Shown here: piece by piece, positions 44,121 through 53,821 of the stretch
How the letters are laid out: every line of letters starts with the position of its first letter
Numbering within the stretch: the stretch's first letter is position 1
Assembly (NCBI RefSeq): GCF_001675045.1
Contig: NZ_LYPA01000065.1
Span: forward strand, 1 to 64,000
From: Paenibacillus oryzae
Lineage (GTDB): Bacteria; Bacillota; Bacilli; Paenibacillales; Paenibacillaceae
DNA length: 64,000 nucleotides
Direction of reading: 5' to 3'
Translations under genes and position numbers: made by a program
The notes under the pieces: model-generated
Told to the model about the DNA's origin: nothing
The model's database searches: none
What the model saw: only the letters and a program-made list of their open reading frames with translations

Positions 44121-44354
44121 CAGTAAGTCAATATACCGTATTATGGTTTCCGATATCCAGGGCACAAATTCCGAAGCTAAGGCTGAGCGGAGGGCTATTC
44201 ATATTGCCCCAAAAAAGTGGGGCAATAATGAAAATTTGCAAGCCTGGAGAAAAGAGTCGGAAAATGAAAACTTGATCTACAAAGGACTGGATATTTTATA
44301 TTAGCTTCCAAGCTTCCAAGAAGCACCGGAATTCTTTGCTCTGAGTAAAAAGAT

Positions 44355-44411
44355 CCCCTTTGCAAGCAAGCAGGCTTTGAAATTTCACCTGTTTGCCCAA
44401 AGGGGGCTTTT
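44355..44411. terminator. Bidirectional terminator
   Basis: CCCCTTTGCAAGCAAGCAGG pairs imperfectly with CCTGTTTGCCCAAAGGGG around a 13-nt loop, followed by GCTTTTT. It separates the converging YesN and FMN-reductase genes. Confidence 0.6.
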
Positions 44412-44445
44412 TCACATCATGGCGGACTTTGATCGGACTTGTCCG

Positions 44446-45012
44446 TTAGAAGCCATATTCCGCATCCTTTTTGGCCTGAATAGCAAGCTGGGCGTCAACC
44501 TGCATTTTCACATCCTCCGCAAGCCGCTCCATTCGGAATAAAACGTCGTCGTTCACAATCGTTTTTTGCTGAAAATCCTTTTCCTCAATGAATACATAGG
44601 TTTGCACAAGCTGGGCCTTCATATATGACAAGATGGGCTTAAGCTGCTGCTCGGCAACCAGATAGTGCTTGCCGGAGCCTGCGGTTACGATAATTCCGAC
44701 TACTTTGCCAAGCAAGGCCTGCTGGGGCAACAGATCAAAAATATTTTTGAGCGTGCCAGGCAAGGAGGCCTGAAAAATAGGCGTGCCAATGATGATGACG
44801 TCAGAGTCCATCAATTCCTGCGCGACATAGCCTGTATCGCCTTCATATTCCAAATAATTGCGTCCATCGCTAAATTGGATTTGATAATCAGCTAAAGAGA
44901 GTAATTGAACATCATCCTCTGCAAATTGCTTCTCCACATATTGTTTCATTAATTGCAAGGCAATATTTGTTTTAGAGCCAATAGTTGTGCCAACAAGCAA
45001 CGTGATTTTCAT
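44446..45012 (-). CDS. NADPH-dependent FMN reductase
   Basis: A 188-residue flavodoxin-fold reductase that would supply reduced FMN. The phosphate-binding start LLVGTTIGSKTNIALQL and the FMN-isoalloxazine loop GTPIFQASLPGTLKNIFDLL are clear. It starts 2 bp after the stop of the luciferase-like monooxygenase gene, so the two form an operon and probably a two-component flavin monooxygenase. AAGGAG overlaps the end of the upstream gene. Confidence 0.85.
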   Translation of the reverse strand: MKITLLVGTTIGSKTNIALQLMKQYVEKQFAEDDVQLLSLADYQIQFSDGRNYLEYEGDTGYVAQELMDSDVIIIGTPIFQASLPGTLKNIFDLLPQQALLGKVVGIIVTAGSGKHYLVAEQQLKPILSYMKAQLVQTYVFIEEKDFQQKTIVNDDVLFRMERLAEDVKMQVDAQLAIQAKKDAEYGF

Positions 45013-45014
45013 AA

Positions 45015-46070
45015 TTAGCGCTCCTTATCCGAAGTGTATTTCCGCAATGCGGGAATAATTTCTGTACCGATAATGTCGATGTTTTTCATAATTTTATCGA
45101 AAGGAACCCCGCCAAAATCCAATTGACCCGTATAACGCTGGTTGCCAAACAGCTCATGCTGGTAGAGCAGCTTTTCAATAATTTGCTGCGGGCTGCCAAC
45201 ATTCAGAATATCGCGGTTATCCATGCCTTGTGCAAAATGCTGCTTTGGAAAGCCCCGGCCATTGGTCAGCTTCATTCCCTCATTGATATGGGGATAATAT
45301 TCCTGCAAAGCCTGCTGTGTCGTTTCTGCCCCATAGAAAAAGCCTGCTGTTGCCACCGGCAGCTTCGCCGAATCAAAGCCGGCTTCGTCTGCAGCCTCCC
45401 GGTAAGCGTCAATCGTCCGTTTGAAGCTGGTTGCCGCTCCCCCAAGATGAGCCATAAACATGGGCACTCCTGTTTTTCCCGCTTGAATGGCGCTTGCTGT
45501 CGTTCCCCCAACAGCGCGCCAAATTGGAATTTTCCCAGCAGCTGGACGTGGAAGGATGTGGGCGTCCTTTAACGGCTTGCGGAATTCTCCGCTCCAGTTG
45601 ACGACCTCTTGCGCATTTATTTTGAGCAGCAATTCAAACTTTTCGTCAAACAATTCCTCGTAGTTGTTCAGGTTATAGCCTAACAGCTTGTACAAGCCGA
45701 CGCGCGAAGCACGGCCAGCAATAATTTCGGCCCGCCCTTCGGAAATTAAATCTATTGTCGCAAAATCCTCGTACAACCGAACCGGGTCCAGTGTACTGAT
45801 AATGGTCGAGGAGCTGCCTATTTTGATTTTGCTGGTTGCCTGCGCGATTGCTGCGAGCACAACCGTATGAGCCTGCGTTGCAAAATATTCCTGATGGCTT
45901 TCGCCAACGCTAAAAAAATCAACGCCTGCTTGCTCGGCAAGCTTGGCCATTTCGATAATTTGTTTAATTCGCTCCTGCGCGCTGATTCGTTCTCCGTTAA
46001 TCGGGTTGGGAAGGTGGTCTCCCAATGTATAAATACCAAATTCAAAAGCATCCTGTTTTGGAAAGCTCAT
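45015..46070 (-). CDS. Luciferase-like (LLM) flavin-dependent monooxygenase
   Basis: A 351-residue TIM-barrel LLM oxidoreductase. Family blocks: FGIYTLGDHLPNP, FFSVGESHQEYFATQAHTVVLA, IKIGSSSTIISTLDPVRLYEDFATIDLISEGRAEIIAGR. It would use reduced FMN from the adjacent reductase and oxygen; the organic substrate is unknown. The ATG at 46070 follows AAAGGGG by about 8 bp; a TTG 18 bp earlier lies within that site. On the opposite strand to the sugar genes on both sides. Confidence 0.85.
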   Translation of the reverse strand: MSFPKQDAFEFGIYTLGDHLPNPINGERISAQERIKQIIEMAKLAEQAGVDFFSVGESHQEYFATQAHTVVLAAIAQATSKIKIGSSSTIISTLDPVRLYEDFATIDLISEGRAEIIAGRASRVGLYKLLGYNLNNYEELFDEKFELLLKINAQEVVNWSGEFRKPLKDAHILPRPAAGKIPIWRAVGGTTASAIQAGKTGVPMFMAHLGGAATSFKRTIDAYREAADEAGFDSAKLPVATAGFFYGAETTQQALQEYYPHINEGMKLTNGRGFPKQHFAQGMDNRDILNVGSPQQIIEKLLYQHELFGNQRYTGQLDFGGVPFDKIMKNIDIIGTEIIPALRKYTSDKER

Positions 46071-46289
46071 AGTTCCAGCCCCTTTCAATCTATTCCCTAT
46101 AAACTAATTATAATATATATACTATAAAAATGTAAGTATTAATTCATTTTTACTCCCGATTTATTTATTTTTCTTTTCATCTCTCCTTCAAGATGTCGGA
46201 AGATGACAACGAAGAAGTCGGTATAGTGGTAGTGCGTTTCCCCGCAAAAAACTAAGATAAGGATACAAGAGGCGAAAGGGGGAAGCGCA

Positions 46290-47273
46290 ATGGAAACAAC
46301 GGCAAGCGCAGCAGCCGCCAAGCAAGTGGAGCGCAGCAGGGAAGCAAGGAAGGCACGGAGTCCGGTTTTGAAAAAGCTGAAGCGGTTTGCGCCATTATTC
46401 ATCATGATCATACCCGGAGTCATCTATTTGTTTATCAACAACTATTTGCCGATGCTGGGTTTAATGATTGCCTTCAAGGACGTCAACTTTGCAAAAGGTA
46501 TTTTGGCCAGCGACTGGATCGGCTTTAAAAACTTTGAATATCTGTTCAAAACGGAGGATGCGTGGATCATTACCCGCAATACGCTTCTGTACAACATCAC
46601 CTTTATTATTTTGAATTTGATTATTGCGGTTGGCATTGCGATTTTGCTAAACGAGGTCAAGAAAAAAGTAGCCGCACGTTTTTATCAAAGCATTGTTCTC
46701 ATTCCTTATTTGATTTCAATGGTTATCGTTGGTTATTTGGCGCTTGCCATGCTGAGCGGCGAGACGGGCTTTATCAACAAGCAAATTCTTCCGATGCTTG
46801 GAATCGACCCTGTGTCCTGGTACAGCGAGCCGAAGCATTGGCCGGTCATTCTGGTTATCGTGAACATTTGGAAAAACGCCGGTTATCTCTGCATCATCTA
46901 TCTGGCCGCCATTATCGGCATTGATCCGGAATATTACGAGGCCGCTACCATTGATGGAGCGGGAAAATGGCGTCAAATCACCCATATTATGATTCCGCTC
47001 ATTATGCCGGTTATTACCATTATGACGCTGCTGCAAATCGGACGTATTTTCTACTCGGATTTTGGTTTATTCTATCAAGTACCGCTAAATACGGGGGAGC
47101 TGCTATCAACAACAAATGTGGTTGATACGTACGTGTACCGCGCGCTTATCAATCTTGGCGATATCGGGATGTCCTCTGCAGCCGGCTTGTACCAATCTAT
47201 TGTTGGGTTTGTGCTAGTGCTGCTGTCCAACTATGTAGTAAGCAAGCGAAATCGCGACAATGCGTTGTTTTAG
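46290..47273 (+). CDS. LplB-type sugar ABC permease (module 2)
   Basis: A 327-residue CUT1 permease, paralogue of the gene at 33970, with a polar basic N-terminus of about 30 residues and six TM helices. The coupling loop is EAATIDGAGKWRQITHIMIP. AAAGGGGGAA precedes the ATG. First gene of a run of seven same-strand genes ending with two GH43 enzymes. No cre site was found in its 219-bp upstream region. Confidence 0.9.
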   Translation: METTASAAAAKQVERSREARKARSPVLKKLKRFAPLFIMIIPGVIYLFINNYLPMLGLMIAFKDVNFAKGILASDWIGFKNFEYLFKTEDAWIITRNTLLYNITFIILNLIIAVGIAILLNEVKKKVAARFYQSIVLIPYLISMVIVGYLALAMLSGETGFINKQILPMLGIDPVSWYSEPKHWPVILVIVNIWKNAGYLCIIYLAAIIGIDPEYYEAATIDGAGKWRQITHIMIPLIMPVITIMTLLQIGRIFYSDFGLFYQVPLNTGELLSTTNVVDTYVYRALINLGDIGMSSAAGLYQSIVGFVLVLLSNYVVSKRNRDNALF

Positions 47274-47285
47274 GAGGGGATAGCC

Positions 47286-48179
47286 ATGGCAAGTAGAAAG
47301 GACAACCTATTTCAAATCTGCATTCATGCTTTTTTTATCATCCTTGCGCTGATGTGCCTCATGCCTTTTGCGCTCCTGCTGACAACCTCCTTTACAAGCG
47401 AGGCCTCCATCGTCAAGGAGGGCTACTCCTTGATGCCAAGCCAATGGAGCCTTGAAGCCTACCGCTTTTTATGGAGCGATATTGATAACATTGCCCGCTC
47501 TTATGGCATTACGATTTTGGTGACGCTTATCGGAACCTTTGTTGGTTTATCCATCTCGGCGCTGCTTTCTTACCCCATGTCGCGCAGGGATATGCCGATG
47601 CGCAAGCAGCTGGCCTTTTACGTCTTTTTTACGATGCTGTTCAACGGCGGACTTGTGCCGACCTATATCATTTACACCCAAGTATTCGATATGAAAAACT
47701 CACTGCTGGCGCTTATCATTCCCGGATTGCTGACAAATGGTTTTTTTGTCCTCATTATGCGAACGTTTTTTCAGAATTCCATACCGCATGATATTATTGA
47801 ATCCGCTTCCATAGACGGCGCCGGTGAATTTAAAATTTTCTTCAGAATGATATTGCCGCTGTCGCTGCCGATTCTTGCAACGATTGGCCTAATGCAAACG
47901 ATCGGTTATTGGAATGACTGGTTTAACGGACTGATTTATATTACGGACAGCAAGCTGTTCAGCTTGCAAAACCTGCTCAACCGGATTTTGCTCAACGCTC
48001 AATTTATTCAGAACAATGCCTCAACGCTTAATGCGGGCGAAGTATCAAACGCGTCCATACCTTTGGAGACGGTTAGGATGGCCATGGCTGTTATCGGCGT
48101 TGTGCCTCTGTTATGCGCGTACCCTTTTTTCCAAAAGTATTTTGTCAAAGGGCTTGTTATTGGCGCGGTAAAAGGCTGA
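47286..48179 (+). CDS. YtcP-type sugar ABC permease (module 2)
   Basis: A 297-residue partner permease. The coupling loop is ESASIDGAGEFKIFFRMILP, and the C-terminus KYFVKGLVIGAVKG is shared with the module 1 paralogue. It starts 12 bp after the previous stop, with AGGAGGGG as ribosome site. Confidence 0.9.
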   Translation: MASRKDNLFQICIHAFFIILALMCLMPFALLLTTSFTSEASIVKEGYSLMPSQWSLEAYRFLWSDIDNIARSYGITILVTLIGTFVGLSISALLSYPMSRRDMPMRKQLAFYVFFTMLFNGGLVPTYIIYTQVFDMKNSLLALIIPGLLTNGFFVLIMRTFFQNSIPHDIIESASIDGAGEFKIFFRMILPLSLPILATIGLMQTIGYWNDWFNGLIYITDSKLFSLQNLLNRILLNAQFIQNNASTLNAGEVSNASIPLETVRMAMAVIGVVPLLCAYPFFQKYFVKGLVIGAVKG

Positions 48180-48253
48180 TGACTGCAAATGTTTGCTATA
48201 CACGGCATATAGCCGGTTAGCATAGATGCTTACAAAACAGGGAGGTTGCAGAG

Positions 48254-49789
48254 ATGAATAAACGGACAAACGGAATGATAGCGGTGCTGCTGGCGGTTAT
48301 TCTGGTCCTTGCGGCATGCGGCGGCAATAGCGAAGGTCAACCATCGAATGCCGGCTCGACGGGCAATACGGATGGAGCAGCGGGTCAAACGGCGGAGCTA
48401 AAGCCTTATGAATTGACGGTGGCTTTTCTGAGCATTGGTCAAATCAAGGATTTGCCCGAGGTTCAGGCCGAGGTCAACAAAATTACGCAAGCCAAAATCA
48501 ATGCAACCGTTAAATTTTTGCCGATTGATATCGGGGCCTGGCAGCAGCAGATGAACCTGATGCTGGCCGGCAATGAGCCGCTGGATATTCTTGTAACCAG
48601 CACGGGGCTTAACTTTGGCACGCAAGCGGCTAAAGGCCAATTGGTGGAATTGGACGAGCTGCTGGAGAAATACGGAGCAGATATTCAGAAGGTTGTTGGC
48701 GGAGACGTTATTAAGGCTGGCTCCTCCGGCGGAAAAATTTATGCGGTTCCAAGCGTGCGGGACTGGGCGGCGGATTATGGCCTGGTGATGCGCAAGGATA
48801 TTGTAGACAAATACCAGATTGATGTAGATGCTATCAAGTCGCTGGATGATATGACTGCAGTTTTCCAGACCATTAAAGACAATGAGCCGGGAATGGCGGC
48901 TGTTTTGCCGGAGGGACCAAGCTTTTCGGTTATTCAATCCATCGTGGGCAGCGTTATCGACCCGCTGGGCGACGAAAACGGCGTATTGGTTGGCTTCGAC
49001 GGCGAGCTGAAGGTAGTCAACTGGTATGAAACGCCGGAATATGCAAGCCTGGTGAAAAAAGCGAGAGACTGGTACAATGCGGGCTTTATCCCTAAAGATA
49101 TTTCGACGAATCAAACAACCTCCGAGCAATTGATCAAAGCGAACAAGGCGTTTGCCTTTATGGCTCATATGAAACCCGGCTATGAGAGCAAGGAGTCGCT
49201 GCTTGCTGGCACGCCGCTAGTTGCGGCGCGTATTTCTCCGGCTATCTCGACAACATCATCTATTGCCAACATCATGTTTGGCATTGCCAGAAACTCGAAG
49301 GACCCCGAACGCGCGATGATGTTCCTGAACCTGCTGTATTCGGATGCCGAGCTTGTTAACCTGATCGACTACGGCATTAAAGGCAAGCACTACGAAGTAA
49401 AGGAGGGCAATATTATCGGCTTCCCCGCAGGCGTGGATTCCTCCAACGCTACCTACAACCCGACTCATGGCTGGATGTGGGGCAATCAATTGCTCTCCCA
49501 TATTTGGGAGGGGGATAGCGCGGACCTGTGGACAAAGCTGGATGAATTCAATAATTCAGCAGTGAAATCGAAAGCGCTTGGCTTCAGCTTTACGGCGGAC
49601 CCCGTCAAAACGGAGGTGGCGGCTGTTCAAAACGTGAAGGATCAATTCAAGATCGGGCTGGAAAACGGCACGCTTGACCCCGAAAGCTATTTGCCTGAAT
49701 ACATCGCAAAGCTTAAATCGGCAGGTATGGACAAAATAGTGGCCGAGAAACAGAAGCAGCTGGATGAGTGGGCTGCAGCCAATAAATAA
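48254..49789 (+). CDS. Sugar-binding lipoprotein (module 2)
   Basis: A 511-residue extracellular solute-binding protein with lipobox LAAC (Cys22) and a Gly/Asn/Ser-rich tether. The domain begins PYELTVAFLSIGQIKDLPEV and contains the usual LDILVTSTGLNFGTQAAKGQ block. It delivers its sugar to the two preceding permeases. It is clearly diverged from the 587-residue module 1 protein, so a different ligand is likely. GGGAGG precedes the ATG. Confidence 0.9.
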   Translation: MNKRTNGMIAVLLAVILVLAACGGNSEGQPSNAGSTGNTDGAAGQTAELKPYELTVAFLSIGQIKDLPEVQAEVNKITQAKINATVKFLPIDIGAWQQQMNLMLAGNEPLDILVTSTGLNFGTQAAKGQLVELDELLEKYGADIQKVVGGDVIKAGSSGGKIYAVPSVRDWAADYGLVMRKDIVDKYQIDVDAIKSLDDMTAVFQTIKDNEPGMAAVLPEGPSFSVIQSIVGSVIDPLGDENGVLVGFDGELKVVNWYETPEYASLVKKARDWYNAGFIPKDISTNQTTSEQLIKANKAFAFMAHMKPGYESKESLLAGTPLVAARISPAISTTSSIANIMFGIARNSKDPERAMMFLNLLYSDAELVNLIDYGIKGKHYEVKEGNIIGFPAGVDSSNATYNPTHGWMWGNQLLSHIWEGDSADLWTKLDEFNNSAVKSKALGFSFTADPVKTEVAAVQNVKDQFKIGLENGTLDPESYLPEYIAKLKSAGMDKIVAEKQKQLDEWAAANK

Positions 49790-49811
49790 AAATTATAGGA
49801 GATGATCCCGC

Positions 49812-50681
49812 ATGAGCATTACGGCAGGCATTAATATTTATTCGGTCTATAAGCAGCTGGCCCAGGATTATTACGGGACCCTGCGCCAGCTTGCGGAAGC
49901 GGGCTACACCCATCTGGAGATGCTTGGTTTTAATATGGTCAAAATGTCGCGATTCAGCGATGAATTTCCCGCCAGGGAGGTTGCCGCCGAGCTTGCGGCA
50001 TCCGGCCTTAAGGCTGTCGCTGCCCACGAAGGGCCTATGCCGGGCGAAGATTTGCTTGCCCACTCCTGGGATGGGCTAATGGACTATTACGAGCAGCTAG
50101 GCTGCATGTCGCTTGTGCTTCCGTCGGTATGGATGGACGACCGCGACAGCACGCTGCGTCTGGCCGAGCAGCTGGAGCAGCTTGGCGGCAAGCTAGCGCG
50201 GCGCGGCTTCCAATTGTATCTGCATAATCATGCCCATGAATTCAAAACGGTTGGCGATACCACCTTGTTTGAGCTTCTTGCTCAGCATACCGATCCCAAA
50301 CATCTGAAATTCGAGCTTGACCTTGTGTGGGTAATGCGGGCCGGCGTTGATCCTGTTTCGGTTATGGAGCGGGTAGGCGGCCGCTGCGATATGATTCATC
50401 AAAAGGATTACAACAAGCAATTATCCGGCTCGCTTAATTTATTTGAAGCCGTTAAGGCAAACGGCGACGAGGGGCTTGGCTTCATGGAGCTTTACCGAAA
50501 ATATATTGCGCCTTCGGATTTTGTTGATCTGGGAACGGGTGATTTTGATTTTGCCCCAATATACGAGCGGATCAAGGAGCTTGGACATGTCAGCTATGCG
50601 CTGGTTGAAAATGAAGGGGATTCTGCGGATAAGCTTGCCAGCGTTCGTAATGATCTAGCGTATTTGCAAAAATTCATTTAG
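49812..50681 (+). CDS. Sugar phosphate isomerase/epimerase (AP-endonuclease-2 fold)
   Basis: A 289-residue TIM-barrel protein of the xylose-isomerase-like/IolE group. Metal-ligand candidates are in YLHNHAHEFKTVG, KFELDLVWVMRAG, IHQKDYNKQ and ALVENEGDS. It lies between the transporter and an oxidoreductase gene, a pairing common in inositol- or sugar-acid-like pathways, where keto-sugars are interconverted. The exact reaction cannot be read from sequence. TAGGAGATGATCC precedes the ATG. Confidence 0.85.
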   Translation: MSITAGINIYSVYKQLAQDYYGTLRQLAEAGYTHLEMLGFNMVKMSRFSDEFPAREVAAELAASGLKAVAAHEGPMPGEDLLAHSWDGLMDYYEQLGCMSLVLPSVWMDDRDSTLRLAEQLEQLGGKLARRGFQLYLHNHAHEFKTVGDTTLFELLAQHTDPKHLKFELDLVWVMRAGVDPVSVMERVGGRCDMIHQKDYNKQLSGSLNLFEAVKANGDEGLGFMELYRKYIAPSDFVDLGTGDFDFAPIYERIKELGHVSYALVENEGDSADKLASVRNDLAYLQKFI

Positions 50682-50695
50682 GGGGATTATCGACC

Positions 50696-51787
50696 ATGGA
50701 GAAATTAAAAGCAGGCATTATAGGCTGCGGAGGCATCGCTTTTCAGAAGCATATGCCGTCCCTTAAACAAAATAGCGATTTGGTGGATATGGTTGCGTTC
50801 TGCGACATTATCCCGGAGCAGGCGGAAAAGGCGGCGCAGCAGTTTGGCGCAGAAAACGCCAAAACGTATACCAGCTACAAGGAACTGCTGGAGGATGGCT
50901 CCATTGATATTGTTCATGTGCTGACGCCTAATTTGCAGCACTCCTTCATAACCGTCGACGCATTGGAGGCGGGCAAACATGTCATGTGCGAAAAGCCGAT
51001 GGCGATCAACTCGGCGGAAGCCCAAAAAATGCTGGATGCCGCCGAGCGAACAGGCAAAAAGCTGACCATCGGCTACCAAAACCGCTGGAATGACGATTCG
51101 CAGACTCTGCATCGCGCTTGCCGGGAGGGCGCCTTGGGCGAGGTGTATATGGCGAAGGCCCATGCGATCAGAAGGCGGGCTCTGCCGACATGGGGCGTAT
51201 TTGCGGACAAAGAGCAGCAAGGCGGCGGCTGCCTGATTGATATCGGCACCCATGCGCTGGATTTAACATTATGGTTTATGGACAATTACAAGCCCAGGTC
51301 CGTCAGCGGTTCGGTTTTCTCCAAGCTGAGGGATAAGCCGGAGGGCAATATGTTTGGTCCATGGAAGCCGGAGGAGCTGGAGGTCGAGGATTCTGCGTTT
51401 GGCCTCATCAAGATGGAGAATGGCGCAACCATTTTCCTCGAAAGCTCTTGGGCGTTAAACACGACGGATGTGAAGGAAGCAAAGGCATCGCTTTATGGCA
51501 CAAATGGCGGAGCAGAGATGAAGCAGGGGGCGGACTATACAGGCGAGCTGGTATTTAACAACATCCAGTTTGGAAAGCAAATGGAGACCAAGGCGGCCGG
51601 CGGCCCTGGCATTGCTTATTTTGGAGCTGGAGCAAATGATCCCGGAGCGAAGGAGGCGCGGCAATGGCTGGAGGCCGTTATTCATAATACGGAGCCGCTG
51701 GTCAAGCCGGAGCAAGCCTTCGTAGTGACTCGTATTTTGGAAGCCCTCTATGAATCGGCAGCAACGGGTAAGGAGGTTTATTTGTAA
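50696..51787 (+). CDS. Gfo/Idh/MocA-family oxidoreductase
   Basis: A 363-residue NAD(P)-dependent sugar dehydrogenase. The Rossmann motif is AGIIGCGGIAFQKHMPSL. The family EKP motif is in GKHVMCEKPMAIN (catalytic Lys). The second-domain signature is GGGCLIDIGTHALDL. It probably oxidises or isomerises the sugar handled by the preceding isomerase. It starts 14 bp after that gene. A strong terminator follows, so the first transcription unit of the locus ends here. Confidence 0.9.
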   Translation: MEKLKAGIIGCGGIAFQKHMPSLKQNSDLVDMVAFCDIIPEQAEKAAQQFGAENAKTYTSYKELLEDGSIDIVHVLTPNLQHSFITVDALEAGKHVMCEKPMAINSAEAQKMLDAAERTGKKLTIGYQNRWNDDSQTLHRACREGALGEVYMAKAHAIRRRALPTWGVFADKEQQGGGCLIDIGTHALDLTLWFMDNYKPRSVSGSVFSKLRDKPEGNMFGPWKPEELEVEDSAFGLIKMENGATIFLESSWALNTTDVKEAKASLYGTNGGAEMKQGADYTGELVFNNIQFGKQMETKAAGGPGIAYFGAGANDPGAKEARQWLEAVIHNTEPLVKPEQAFVVTRILEALYESAATGKEVYL

Positions 51788-51800
51788 CTTTAAACGAGAG

Positions 51801-51841
51801 GCCCCAGGAATGATGCTGCATGAGCATTCCTGGGGCTTTTT
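51801..51841 (+). terminator. Intrinsic terminator
   Basis: A perfect 12-bp stem GCCCCAGGAATG/CATTCCTGGGGC, 12-nt loop, then TTTTTGTTTT. It separates the transporter-isomerase-dehydrogenase unit from the GH43 pair. Confidence 0.9.
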
Positions 51842-51937
51842 GTTTTGCCCTAGTATTGTTTGAAATAAACAAATGATTTTATGCAATATGTAGGGTTGTG
51901 GACGCCGATACAGAGGGGTAGACTTGGAATTAGTTGG

Positions 51938-51951
51938 TGAAAACGTATACA
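51938..51951 (+). promoter_or_regulatory. cre site (CcpA operator)
   Basis: TGAAAACGTATACA matches 13 of 14 positions of the cre consensus. It lies 24 bp before the start of the first GH43 gene, a position where CcpA would block elongation or promoter use. Confidence 0.6.
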
Positions 51952-51975
51952 TATATGAAAGGAGCATTAAGCGCT

Positions 51976-53790
51976 ATGACAAGGAGCAGCGAGCAACGAA
52001 TATTGGTTTATACCCGAAAACCAAACGGCGATTATACGTCTTCGTTAAGCAACAGCATTCATTTTGCCTATAGCGGTAAGGATGGGCAGTTTGTTCCCGT
52101 AAACCGGAATTACGGCATTTTGTTTCCGGAAGCCACGGTGGACGAGCGCAACGTTATCTTGGAAAAAGGCGTAACCCACCCTTATCTGTTCCGCACATCA
52201 TCCGGCGGGTTTGGCATTATTGCGGTTAGGGTTGCGGCGGAAGGAAAGGATGACGAGGAAAGCAAGGGATGCCTGATTTTGTGGACCTCAGACGATTTAA
52301 TTGATTTTACCTGCCACGGCTTGGTGCGATTGCATCCCCATTTATTTGTTCGGGAGGCAGCTTGCGCTTATTTACCTGACGAACAGCTCTACGAAATTCT
52401 GTGGAGGGGCAGCGACGGACAGGCTTATAGGTCCTGTATAACCGATTTGCTTCAGCCGGAGGGCATGTCTGCGCCCGTCCCGGCAGAGGAGCTTCAAGCT
52501 GCACCAACGGTTAGCGATCTTGAGGGCATTTATCCCGGTAATTGCTTAACAGTGGAAAGCGACTGCTGGCAGAGGTTTTGCGCTTTTTGGACGCCGCTGC
52601 GCAATACGGAGCTTTATGCGCCCGCTGCCGTTAAAGCCGCATCGCAGCAGGAAGTGGATGAGGTGATGGCAACCGCAGTTTATTCCGACGGCTCTACAGC
52701 AGCAAAACGAGTATTATGGGAAAGCGGCCATGTCGACTTCTCAACGCCCGGCACGTATACGGTAAAGGGAAGGGCGCTGCACAAAAAATACCCTTTTCCG
52801 CTGGCGTCAGGGTTTGCCGATCCCGTTATTATGCTGTGGGAGGATACTTATTACTATTTGGCTACAAACGACAACAATAACAATATCGGCTTTTATGTGC
52901 GTGAGTCCCCTTCTATTGAAGGGCTGTTTGAGCCCGGATACAACGAAGCATTAATTTTGGACATTAATGAGGAAAAAGGGTTTATTCAAACGTTTTGGGC
53001 TCCGGAGTTCCATTGGATCGGAGGCGAGCTATACATCCTGTTTGCGGTAGGCGGCAGGCAATGGGGACCTCAATGCCATATGATGAAGCTGAAAAAGGGG
53101 GGCGCGATCAGCAATCCTCCGGATTGGGAGGAGCCGGTTCGCGTCAAGCGGCGGGATGGTTCTTTCCTGGCCGAAGACGGCATTACGCTGGACATGACCT
53201 ACTTTAAAGCGGACGGCGTTTCATGCGTCCTATGGTCTTATCGGAAAGGCATCGGCACGCCATTGGATACGGGGTCCATGATTTATATCGCAACAATAGA
53301 GGAAAACAATCCCGCCGTATTGACCAGCGAGCCTGTTCTGCTCACAAGACCGCTGTTCGGCTGGGAAAATATTCAGGGCACGATCAATAATGAAGGGCCG
53401 TATCCGCTTATTACGGAGGATCATGTCTATATTGCCTATTCCGGCGGCGCTGCAGGCGGCTACACCTATGCGGTCGGGCTGCTGAGCATTCCGCGCGGAG
53501 GCGACTTTTTGGACGCGGGCGCATGGAGGAAGGCAGGTACGCCAGTGCTTTCGTATTATTCCGCCAATGGAGTGTACGGTCCCGGACACAACTCCTTTTT
53601 CCGGGATGCGGACGGTGAAGTGATGATGCTTTACCACGGCGAACAGGAGCTCGTCAAATCCGGCAGGAGATGCACCGCCATGCACCGGGTTCATTTTAAT
53701 GCCAAGGGCGAGCCGGTGTTTGACGTAATCGGGGAATATGACCTTAAAGCAGAGCTATGCGAATTGTCCATTGAGGTCGAGGTTGGATAA
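51976..53790 (+). CDS. GH43 glycoside hydrolase with N-terminal propeller-like and Ig-like domains
   Basis: A 604-residue enzyme without signal peptide. Residues 1-215 resemble a GH43-type propeller (VTHPYLFRTSSGGFGIIAV, REAACAYLPDEQLYEILWRG) but without the usual catalytic block. About 220-268 looks like a bacterial Ig-like domain (Big_4: ATAVYSDGSTAAKRVLWESG). From about 275 a complete GH43 domain starts with catalytic-base candidate Asp282 in GFADPVIMLWEDTYYY, then FWAPEFHWIGGELYILFA and NNEGPYPLIT. Family members are arabinofuranosidases or xylosidases. Start at 51976 (AAGGAG 11 bp upstream). Cytoplasmic location fits imported oligosaccharides. Confidence 0.85.
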   Translation: MTRSSEQRILVYTRKPNGDYTSSLSNSIHFAYSGKDGQFVPVNRNYGILFPEATVDERNVILEKGVTHPYLFRTSSGGFGIIAVRVAAEGKDDEESKGCLILWTSDDLIDFTCHGLVRLHPHLFVREAACAYLPDEQLYEILWRGSDGQAYRSCITDLLQPEGMSAPVPAEELQAAPTVSDLEGIYPGNCLTVESDCWQRFCAFWTPLRNTELYAPAAVKAASQQEVDEVMATAVYSDGSTAAKRVLWESGHVDFSTPGTYTVKGRALHKKYPFPLASGFADPVIMLWEDTYYYLATNDNNNNIGFYVRESPSIEGLFEPGYNEALILDINEEKGFIQTFWAPEFHWIGGELYILFAVGGRQWGPQCHMMKLKKGGAISNPPDWEEPVRVKRRDGSFLAEDGITLDMTYFKADGVSCVLWSYRKGIGTPLDTGSMIYIATIEENNPAVLTSEPVLLTRPLFGWENIQGTINNEGPYPLITEDHVYIAYSGGAAGGYTYAVGLLSIPRGGDFLDAGAWRKAGTPVLSYYSANGVYGPGHNSFFRDADGEVMMLYHGEQELVKSGRRCTAMHRVHFNAKGEPVFDVIGEYDLKAELCELSIEVEVG

Positions 53791-53821
53791 AACGCGAGTA
53801 AAATGACGAGGAGAAATGAAA

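Noticed and set aside
44121..44304. Short frame after the YesN gene
   Set aside because: Compositionally polar, no ribosome site, spans a perfect hairpin, and no recognisable motif.
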